From Akkermansiaceae bacterium (GTDB lineage: Bacteria > Verrucomicrobiota > Verrucomicrobiia > Verrucomicrobiales > Akkermansiaceae): 8,338 nt of DNA. Where the stretch lies: contig JACMMB010000082.1 of NCBI GenBank assembly GCA_014379305.1, forward strand, positions 1 to 8,338, in the 5' to 3' direction. The notes under the pieces are model-generated. The model was given only the letters and a program-made list of their open reading frames with translations. It searched no databases and was not told the DNA's origin. Both the position numbers and the translations under genes were made by a program. This document shows, in pieces, positions 1-6,166 of this stretch (position 1 is the stretch's first letter; every line of letters begins with the position of its first letter).

Positions 1-46
1 CCAAGCACGTTTATATGGCGGACGGGATCGCAATCGTTTTGTGGAC

Positions 47-2128
47 TTAAACGGATCGCTTCAGTTTGGCCCGTTTGAGGACCGTGTCAAATTCCCGGGT
101 CAAATCCCTGAGGCGGTTTTCATTCTGGGACGGCGAGGCTTGAGGATCGAAACGCAATTGCTGATGCAAGCCCAGGGCCTCATCCATGAGCTGTGGAGAA
201 ATGATGTGGTCCGAGAGGCCTCGCATCCATCTGGCGTAGGTCAAGCCCGCGGGGCGCGGGCCGAGATGGCGCAAGCTGATTTTTTCCAGGTCATGGAGAG
301 GGGTTTTGGTCCCCGCCATGGGAAAAAGTGTCTTTTCCAGACGCCTTTTTGTGCCGACTTCCATCTTTGATTTCCAAAGCCGTTTGCCGATGAACGCCAG
401 GACAGCGAGTCCGATGAACCACATGACAATGCTGGCACCGAGACGGTTATTCGGACGATTGCGCCATAGGAAGAAGTCTTCTTTGATGCGTTGGTAGGTG
501 TCCGCAATCCAGTGGGATTTCGTTTCGTCGAGAGTCTCCGTCGTGATCCAGCCGGATGGTGTGGCGTCGAAATCGATCCACATGTCGCGGGTTTCGTCCC
601 AAGCCCGGCACCATGCGTGTCCATGAAGCCCGCGGATGACGAACTCGTTGCGTTTGGCATCCCGTTCCATCACCGCAAAGCCCACGCTGTATCTGGCGGG
701 AATTCCCGCAGCTCTCAAAATGAGAGTTGCGGCGGTCGCGAAGTATTCGCAGTGACCGCGTTTGCCTTTGGTTAGAAAAAGTGTCACGGGGCTGGGTTGC
801 CCTGCCCGGGGGAAGCCACGCGGCATGCTGAGGTATCTCGTGTAGCTGAATTCCTGATCAAACCATTGCCTGAGTTTTCCGAGTTTGGCAGCAGGAGTCG
901 GGATATCGCGCAGGCCGAGATCGATGACAACCTGATTGATGGCCTCCTGATCCACTTCGGGTATTTCGAGGTCCTCCTTTGGCCACGGTGGACTTTCCGG
1001 GGAGGCATCGTCCCGCCACCTGATGGTGCCATCGATGATGGATTTTTTCGGGAAAATCCTGACCGTGCCAAGCGGATTGATTTCGATTCCATCGAGATCA
1101 AGATCACGCAGAGTCGATGTGTCGCCTGGCAAGGGCAGGGGTGTTCCCGACCTGGCAGCGCCACGAATGCGGAATGCGGGTAGATTTTCAAGCAGGTCAT
1201 TCCTGCTCATGTTTTTCCGCATCCGAAAGTGTGGCTCACCATCGGTGAGTTCAAGTGTGGAAAGATCGTTGAAGCCGGCTTCCTCGGGCGAAATTTCTTC
1301 CGGGATATGGTTTTTCCAAACGGTTCGCTGATAAAAATTGTAGCTAGCCATGCGAAGCAGGCGAGGACTTGGCTGGCCGTCCAGCGGGCGCAGACGCCAG
1401 AGCATCTCCGGCGATTGTTTGATCTTACCAAGCGATCCGATGCTGGTTCTGTTGATTGTCGGGTCGGTGCCTGGATATCCGCCATCGTAGGAGGTGTTGG
1501 TTGCCCAATCATAGAGTTTGCGCATTCCAATCTGGCCGGCGAGGGCGATCAGGCCCGCTGAAAATACGAGGATGACAATGGCGAAGGGGCGTAGCCTGAC
1601 CTTTGAAAACGCAAGCCATCCTCCCGCGAGAACGAGTCCGGGCAGAAACAGCATATGCTGGGCATGTTCCCCCAGACTGGAGGCCGTTAGAATGGCGATC
1701 AAGTACGGGTTCCCAAAATTGAAACGGATTACCGATTCGCTCAATCCGAGTTTGCGGTTCCGCTCACGATGCAGCTTGGAGAAAAACGAGAAGCTATTGA
1801 GGGGCACATAGTTCCGCACGCCGAAGCTCTGAATGAATTGTAGCGGCAGCAGCAGGATGGGCAGCCATACCATCAGCTTCGGCAGGGCGGTATATCGATC
1901 GCCGTCGAGCCAGATAAGAACGCCACTGATGAGGATTATCACCATACTCAGCTGCCATGCCCGCGAGCATGCTGAATCATCGAAGATCCAGCGAAAACGG
2001 ATCCAGTTCGCGCCTTCCAGAAGCAATACCAAAATCATTGCGGGAAGGATGTTCCCGGTCATGGCTCCCCAGAAAAGCAGCGTCGCGCCTAGCAGAAATT
2101 TGGGCGGGGCTTGGACGGGACTATCCAT
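47..2128 (-). CDS. Membrane-anchored transglutaminase-like protein (TgpA/DUF3488 type)
   Basis: This 693-residue protein has the architecture of the TgpA family. Several hydrophobic segments fill roughly residues 11-200 (for example about 27-40, 60-75, 82-100, 140-175 and 180-198). A long soluble region, probably periplasmic, follows to about 560, then one more membrane segment at about 563-582 and a charged cytoplasmic tail. The transglutaminase-like core lies at about 415-525. Its catalytic triad is visible: Cys460 in GHCEYFATAA, His504 in HGHAW and Asp521 in DFDATP. The family resembles papain-fold transglutaminases and proteases, but its physiological substrate is generally unknown. The length is normal for the family and all catalytic residues are present, so it should be active. 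It is the last gene of the operon in this window, starting 13 bases after the DUF58 gene ends. There is no clear Shine-Dalgarno sequence before the ATG, so translation may be coupled to the gene upstream. Family assignment is confident; cellular role is not. Confidence 0.93.
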   Translation of the reverse strand: MDSPVQAPPKFLLGATLLFWGAMTGNILPAMILVLLLEGANWIRFRWIFDDSACSRAWQLSMVIILISGVLIWLDGDRYTALPKLMVWLPILLLPLQFIQSFGVRNYVPLNSFSFFSKLHRERNRKLGLSESVIRFNFGNPYLIAILTASSLGEHAQHMLFLPGLVLAGGWLAFSKVRLRPFAIVILVFSAGLIALAGQIGMRKLYDWATNTSYDGGYPGTDPTINRTSIGSLGKIKQSPEMLWRLRPLDGQPSPRLLRMASYNFYQRTVWKNHIPEEISPEEAGFNDLSTLELTDGEPHFRMRKNMSRNDLLENLPAFRIRGAARSGTPLPLPGDTSTLRDLDLDGIEINPLGTVRIFPKKSIIDGTIRWRDDASPESPPWPKEDLEIPEVDQEAINQVVIDLGLRDIPTPAAKLGKLRQWFDQEFSYTRYLSMPRGFPRAGQPSPVTLFLTKGKRGHCEYFATAATLILRAAGIPARYSVGFAVMERDAKRNEFVIRGLHGHAWCRAWDETRDMWIDFDATPSGWITTETLDETKSHWIADTYQRIKEDFFLWRNRPNNRLGASIVMWFIGLAVLAFIGKRLWKSKMEVGTKRRLEKTLFPMAGTKTPLHDLEKISLRHLGPRPAGLTYARWMRGLSDHIISPQLMDEALGLHQQLRFDPQASPSQNENRLRDLTREFDTVLKRAKLKRSV

Positions 2129-2141
2129 CGTTCAAAGGATA

Positions 2142-3500
2142 TTATATGGCAGCGGAAAGCCTCGTCGGCAAGCGAAGGAGATCGCGGGCGATATTTCCCT
2201 GCTCAAGCCAGTGGCCCATCAGCACCGGCGGTGCTTTCCCGGAGCCAACAACCAATGGCACGCAAAGAATGCCAGTGCGCAAAAGATCCTTTACGAAAAC
2301 CTCACGTTGTTCATCCCAGCCGTTTAAAATCAGCAGGCAGGAAGTCAGTTTTTCGCGGTGCTGAATGATTGTGTCGGAAAGAGTGTCAAAACGGTTCGCC
2401 ATTTCCATGCGGACCCCTGCCAGGACCTCAAGCAATTTTTCCGCCCGTTCCATCCCACGACCGGCTGTGACCGTGTGGGCCTTGTCCGCAATGAACATCA
2501 GATCAAGCAACGACTCGCTGTGATCGAGACCGACCACAAATGATGCGGCGACCGAGATCATTTCCTCAAACGCACCTTCATCGGACGCTGAGGCAAAGGT
2601 ATCAAGAACAAGTGCGTAGCGGGGATAGAAGGTATCCTCCAGCTCTTTTACCATGGGTCTTCCAGTATGCGCCCAGCTTTTCCAATGTATCTGTCTGAGG
2701 GGATCGCCCGGTCGATATTCACGAAGGCCGACGAACTCGCCCGCGTTGCCGATCGCGTTGCTGGTTTCCTCTCCGCCGATGCGGAAAGCAGCAGTGCCGG
2801 GCATGATGACCTGGGGAAGCCGGTAGCGTTTCGGCAATACAACAAGTCGAGCCGGTGGACAGACGATGGGTTTGTATTTTTGGAAAAACCCCAATGGGTC
2901 GGGAAGCAGAACGCGCAGGTTATTTACCGCCATGACGCCACGATGCAAGGGAGTCAATTTCATCGAAATTCTCTTTGTTTGACCTAGGTCCAGGCCGATG
3001 ACGGCTTCGCTGTTTCCACCCGAAAATCCGCGCCTGCGTGAGATGAGCCAACGCCAGCGGTAATAGGCGAGATAACGGTCGAATGGATTTCGCCTGTCCT
3101 CGCCCGGTTCTTTCAACAAGGCGAACTCAGCGGGGCTTGGGCGCGGATCGGGCGGGGTGTCTTCGATCCAGGCGTATTTCAATTGTCGTTTGCCGCAGTT
3201 CTCTATTTTCACTGAGTACCGCAGCACTTCGCCGACCGTCGCATGGCGCGGGAGTTCATGTGATCCCATCAATCTCGCCCCCCTGAATTGCACCCAGATG
3301 AGGCTCAGCAGCGTAAGTCCGAGGGAGAATCCAAACACTTGGAAAATGGAATCCTTGGGCTGGCCGATGCTGATGAAGCTGGCAAAGGAAAGCACCAATA
3401 GAATGCCTATCCCGGCAGGCCGGATGCGCCGTGAAAACCAATACTGCAATGCGGCTCCACCATGGTAGAGTCTGTATAGCATCAGGAATTTCCGATTCAT
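2142..3500 (-). CDS. DUF58 domain-containing membrane protein
   Basis: This 452-residue protein begins with two hydrophobic segments (about 30-47 and 50-71), which should anchor it in the membrane. A beta-rich region follows, then the diagnostic DUF58 block at about 255-275, reading EFVGLREYRPGD and then RQIHWKSWA. The C-terminal part, from about 293 (RYALVLDT) to the end, resembles a degenerate von Willebrand factor A fold, as is usual in the family. DUF58 proteins are regular partners of MoxR ATPases and transglutaminase-like proteins, and that is the arrangement here: MoxR ends 14 bases upstream and the transglutaminase gene begins 13 bases downstream. The biochemical function of DUF58 is not established; roles in envelope integrity or as a MoxR client are proposed for the family. 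The ATG is preceded only by a weak purine stretch (TGAGAA), consistent with translational coupling. Length is normal and nothing appears broken. Confidence 0.93.
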   Translation of the reverse strand: MNRKFLMLYRLYHGGAALQYWFSRRIRPAGIGILLVLSFASFISIGQPKDSIFQVFGFSLGLTLLSLIWVQFRGARLMGSHELPRHATVGEVLRYSVKIENCGKRQLKYAWIEDTPPDPRPSPAEFALLKEPGEDRRNPFDRYLAYYRWRWLISRRRGFSGGNSEAVIGLDLGQTKRISMKLTPLHRGVMAVNNLRVLLPDPLGFFQKYKPIVCPPARLVVLPKRYRLPQVIMPGTAAFRIGGEETSNAIGNAGEFVGLREYRPGDPLRQIHWKSWAHTGRPMVKELEDTFYPRYALVLDTFASASDEGAFEEMISVAASFVVGLDHSESLLDLMFIADKAHTVTAGRGMERAEKLLEVLAGVRMEMANRFDTLSDTIIQHREKLTSCLLILNGWDEQREVFVKDLLRTGILCVPLVVGSGKAPPVLMGHWLEQGNIARDLLRLPTRLSAAI

Positions 3501-3514
3501 TTCTCAGGCTTTTA

Positions 3515-4450
3515 TCAAATCGGGGTGGGAACTTTCCGAACCAAATCCTCGACGAACTGGCGCGCGTCCATGCCCGAATATTTTGCTTCGGGCGCCAGTA
3601 CAAGGCGATGCGCGATCACATCCACGGCGACCGACTGGATCGCCTCCGGCACGACAAATTCGCGGCCTTCGAATAGCGAGATGGCCTGGGAAATTTTCAT
3701 GAGGGCAAGTGACGCTCGCGGACTGGCGGCAAGCTGGATTTCAGGGATGCCACGGGTTGACGCGACGAGAGCGACCGCGTAATGGCGCAGTTCATCGCTG
3801 AAACGGATTTTCCTCGAAGCCGCCATGATCCGGAGCAGTTCCATGCGATCAAGCGCCGGCTCCATGGAATCCACAGGGTTGCTTTCCGCCTGATCCGCCA
3901 GGATTTCCGCTTCGTCCCCAGCGCTCACGTAGCCTAGTCCGCATTGGATTGCAAAACGATCCATCTGCGCTTCAGGCAGAGGGTAGGTGCCACGGAATTC
4001 AACTGGATTCTGGGTAGCTATGACGAAGAAGATGCCATCAAGATCGTAACGAGTCCCTTCGATTGTCACTTGGCGTTCGCCCATGGCTTCCAATAAGGCG
4101 CTCTGGGTTCTGGGTGAGGCGCGGTTGATTTCATCGGCCAGCAGGATATCGGTGAATACAGGGCCTTTGTGGAATCTGAATTCCTGCGTGCGGGGATCCA
4201 GCACTGAAACGCCAAGAATATCGGAAGGCAAAAGATCAGGGGTGAATTGGACGCGTTTGAATCCGGTGCCGCAGACTGATTTCGCGATCGCTTTCGCGAG
4301 GGTGGTTTTCCCCGTTCCAGGATAATCCTCAAGCAACACATGTCCGCCTGAAATCATGCAGGCCAGGACCTTGCGAACCGTTTCCTGCTGTCCCCTTACC
4401 ACTGTGCAGATCGCGGTTTCCAACCGATTCGCCAATTCCGTTTCTATCAT
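3515..4450 (-). CDS. MoxR-family AAA+ ATPase
   Basis: This 311-residue soluble protein has the full set of AAA+ motifs of the MoxR family: Walker A at 44-50 (PGTGKTT, Lys48), Walker B at 102-107 (ILLADE), sensor 1 Asn148 in ATQNP, an arginine-finger region LPEAQMDRF at 158-166, and the sensor 2 motif SPRA at 243-246. The C-terminal lid region covers about 215-305. MoxR ATPases hydrolyse ATP to remodel or activate partner proteins, which are usually encoded next door; here the likely partners are the DUF58 protein and the transglutaminase-like protein downstream. It is the first gene of the minus-strand block, so the operon promoter should lie in the 57-base gap shared with the divergent adenosyltransferase gene. 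No good Shine-Dalgarno sequence precedes the ATG, but the start matches the usual N-terminus and length of the family. The MoxR call is very secure; the client is inferred from position. Confidence 0.95.
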   Translation of the reverse strand: MIETELANRLETAICTVVRGQQETVRKVLACMISGGHVLLEDYPGTGKTTLAKAIAKSVCGTGFKRVQFTPDLLPSDILGVSVLDPRTQEFRFHKGPVFTDILLADEINRASPRTQSALLEAMGERQVTIEGTRYDLDGIFFVIATQNPVEFRGTYPLPEAQMDRFAIQCGLGYVSAGDEAEILADQAESNPVDSMEPALDRMELLRIMAASRKIRFSDELRHYAVALVASTRGIPEIQLAASPRASLALMKISQAISLFEGREFVVPEAIQSVAVDVIAHRLVLAPEAKYSGMDARQFVEDLVRKVPTPI

Positions 4451-4507
4451 GTTTATCGCTTGATCTTCGGTGTTGCCCCGTGAGTTTCAACGTTCATCTT
4501 CCACGAA
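4451..4507. promoter_or_regulatory. Divergent intergenic region between MoxR and adenosyltransferase genes
   Basis: These 57 bases separate two start codons that point away from each other, so transcription of both blocks should begin here or inside the neighbouring gene ends. On the minus strand a TTGAAA lies at 4490-4485 and would be an acceptable -35 box, but no good -10 box sits at the right distance. On the plus strand no sigma-70-like pair stands out. Neither start codon has an obvious Shine-Dalgarno sequence. The regulatory role is inferred from gene orientation; no individual site can be defended. Confidence 0.35.
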
Positions 4508-5035
4508 ATGAGTATCATCACCCAGCGGGGCGACGACGGCGATACGGATCTGATGTTCGGACAACGCATTTCCAAAACATCCCTGCGAATCGAGACCCTG
4601 GGCTCAATCGATGAACTCAATGCCGCTCTGGGCCTCGCACGTGCTGCGGACAGTGAAGGCAAACACCTGGAAATCCTGGATCGAATTCAAAACCTGCTTT
4701 TTGCCCTAATGGGTCAGCTGGCGTGCCGATGTGAGGACCAAGTGAAATATCAGGAGAAGAATTATGCCGCCATAACCGATCACGATCTTGAGTGGATCAC
4801 CGGGACAGCTCGTGCAATCGAAGAAAGCGGTGTCAAATATACTCATTGGGCGATTCCCGGAGCGGAGGGCTCGATGTCCAGAGCGTACCTGGATTTCGCC
4901 CGGACCATTTCCAGGAGAGCGGAAAGGCAGGTTCTGATGCTCAATGAATCCGGGGAAAGTGTTCCTGAAACAGTAAGGATTTTTCTCAATCGCCTGTCCG
5001 ACATGTTGTGGATTCTTGCACGGAGCGGAAGCTAG
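4508..5035 (+). CDS. PduO-type cob(I)alamin adenosyltransferase
   Basis: The 175-residue product belongs to the PduO/MMAB family, which transfers the adenosyl group of ATP to cob(I)alamin to make adenosylcobalamin in the cytoplasm. Visible family blocks are the N-terminal nucleotide loop (TQRGDDGDT, 5-13), GSIDELNAALGLA (32-44, with Asp35 and Glu36), a helix with IQNLLFALMGQLA (60-72), the arginine-rich helix ARTISRRAER (131-140) and the C-terminal LNRLSDMLWILAR (160-172). Length is slightly short but within the family range. Two points are unusual: the Lys normally found second in the TKxGDxG loop is Gln6, and the FxxPGG segment before the arginine helix reads WAIPGAEG (114-121), with Trp in place of the usual Phe and two extra residues before the helix. 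The gene starts the plus-strand block and is followed in the same direction by an ABC importer. The name could be pduO, cobO or mmaB by convention, so I leave the symbol empty. Confidence 0.9.
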   Translation: MSIITQRGDDGDTDLMFGQRISKTSLRIETLGSIDELNAALGLARAADSEGKHLEILDRIQNLLFALMGQLACRCEDQVKYQEKNYAAITDHDLEWITGTARAIEESGVKYTHWAIPGAEGSMSRAYLDFARTISRRAERQVLMLNESGESVPETVRIFLNRLSDMLWILARSGS

Positions 5036-5137
5036 GATTCGGGCCGACTAATGGCACACGCGATGCTAGGCTGGGTATTAAGGTTTCTTGAATTCATCAT
5101 ACGCGAAGCCGTGAACCCCGGATCGATCAAAGAGAAT

Positions 5138-6115
5138 ATGAAAAAAACAAGCAGGATTATCGCAGGACTGATGGCAGTCTGTTTCTCAGGAATGGCCACG
5201 GCAGAGCCTCTGAAAGTGGGCTACAGCGATTGGCCGGGCTGGGTTGCCTGGGAAATTGCGATCAAGAAGGGCTGGTTCAAGGAGGCCGGGGTGGAGGTCG
5301 AGTTTGTGTGGATGGATTATCTCGCCTCAATGGAAGCCTACGGTGCGGGAAAACTTGATGCGGTTTGTATGACCAATGGTGATGCCTTGGTTACGGGTGC
5401 GACAGCAAAGCCTTCGGTGGCAATTTTGATCAATGACTACTCGAATGGAAATGACATGTTGGTGGCGGGAAAGGACATCGCGGATGTCAAAGCGCTCAAA
5501 GGCAAGAAGGTCGCCTTGGAAGAGGGCTTTGTGCCGCATTTGCTGACCTTGAAAGCCCTTGAATCCAACGGGATGAAAGAAAGCGACATCGAGATTGTCA
5601 ACACCCCCACAAGTGAGACTCCCCAGGTTCTCAAGACCGGCGATGTGGCTGCGATTTGCGCTTGGCAGCCGAATTCAGGCGCGGCACTCAAGGAGGTGCC
5701 TGGCTCAAAAGCGATTTTTTCATCGAAGGACGCGCCGGGCCTGATTTACGACTGCCTTGCGGTTACTCCCGAATCGCTGGAATCGAAGAAGGCGGATTGG
5801 GTGAAGATCGCGACGGTTTGGTATAAAATCGTCGACTATCTGAAGGACGAGGGCAACCAGGAGGAGGCTCTCGAGATTCTGGCCGCCCGCGTGAAGGTCA
5901 AACCAGATGAATACGAACCGTTTTTGGAAGGTACTTATATTCTGACTCTTGAGGAGGCAGGCAAGGTCTGGGAAAAAGCGGATGGCTTGGAATCGATCTA
6001 CGGATCCACCAAGGTTTCAGATGGCTTCAATGTAAAATACAAGGTCTATGAAAAGCCGCTTGATATCGATACCTATCTCGACCCAAGCATCACGATGGGC
6101 CTAATGGCTGAGTAA
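5138..6115 (+). CDS. ABC transporter substrate-binding protein, NitT/TauT family
   Basis: From the ATG at 5138 the product has 325 residues and a classic signal peptide: MKKTSR, a hydrophobic core, and an ATA cleavage motif ending at about residue 22. The mature protein would start EPLKVGYSDW. This start is preferred to an in-frame ATG at 5051, which would bury the signal peptide behind 29 residues; a weak purine stretch (AAAGAGA) precedes 5138. The Cys at 15 does not sit in a proper lipobox, so a soluble periplasmic protein is more likely than a lipoprotein. The fold is that of NMT1/SsuA-like binding proteins: KVGYSDWPGWVAWEIAIKKG near the N-terminus, a ligand-cleft segment around GKLDAVCMTNGDAL (71-84), then YSNGNDMLVAG (101-111) and the second lobe from about 115. 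The MTNGDAL and DYSNGND stretches remind me of binding proteins encoded beside urea/guanidine carboxylase genes, but this is from memory. The substrate is undetermined. The permease and ATPase follow directly. Confidence 0.88.
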   Translation: MKKTSRIIAGLMAVCFSGMATAEPLKVGYSDWPGWVAWEIAIKKGWFKEAGVEVEFVWMDYLASMEAYGAGKLDAVCMTNGDALVTGATAKPSVAILINDYSNGNDMLVAGKDIADVKALKGKKVALEEGFVPHLLTLKALESNGMKESDIEIVNTPTSETPQVLKTGDVAAICAWQPNSGAALKEVPGSKAIFSSKDAPGLIYDCLAVTPESLESKKADWVKIATVWYKIVDYLKDEGNQEEALEILAARVKVKPDEYEPFLEGTYILTLEEAGKVWEKADGLESIYGSTKVSDGFNVKYKVYEKPLDIDTYLDPSITMGLMAE

Positions 6116-6131
6116 ATTTCATTTCAATTTT

Positions 6132-6166
6132 AGAGGCCGCGCATTTTATATGCGCCGTCTTTTTTA
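6132..6166 (+). terminator. Hairpin with T-run over the permease start (possible attenuator or translational control)
   Basis: A perfect six-base stem, GCGCAT at 6139-6144 and ATGCGC at 6150-6155, encloses a five-base loop. After one C-C mismatch, pairing can extend outward through 6132-6137 with 6157-6162, including two G-T wobbles. Six T residues lie at 6160-6165. The shape resembles an intrinsic terminator, though the T-run starts four bases after the core stem, which is looser than ideal. The downstream arm begins with the permease ATG at 6150, and the nearest purine stretch that could serve as a Shine-Dalgarno (GAGG, 6133-6136) would also be paired. It could lower permease synthesis relative to the binding protein, by partial termination or by hiding the start. 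This is inferred from base pairing only. Confidence 0.4.

Noticed and set aside
41..370. Plus-strand frame open from the window start, 109 codons from a GTG
   Set aside because: It is antisense to the charged C-terminal tail of the transglutaminase-like gene; no motif supports it, and a different frame gives a neater convergent stop at 48-50.
1833..2327. Plus-strand open frame of 164 codons across the transglutaminase/DUF58 junction
   Set aside because: It lies antisense to two genes with clear family motifs, has no recognisable domain or ribosome binding site, and its translation looks like random shadow coding.
5051..5137. Upstream in-frame ATG that would add 29 residues to the binding protein
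   Set aside because: The resulting protein would carry its signal peptide internally; the ATG at 5138 gives a textbook signal sequence with an ATA cleavage site.
5031..5137. Possible riboswitch (guanidine or cobalamin) between adenosyltransferase and binding-protein genes
   Set aside because: A few short stretches such as GCTAGGATTCGGG and a repeated GCTAGG (5031 and 5065) recall riboswitch pieces, but the conserved cores and stem arrangement of either class cannot be assembled by eye.
5180..5182. Lipoprotein attachment Cys15 in the binding protein
   Set aside because: The preceding residues MAV do not fit a lipobox, which needs a small residue just before the Cys; a signal peptidase I site follows at 20-22.
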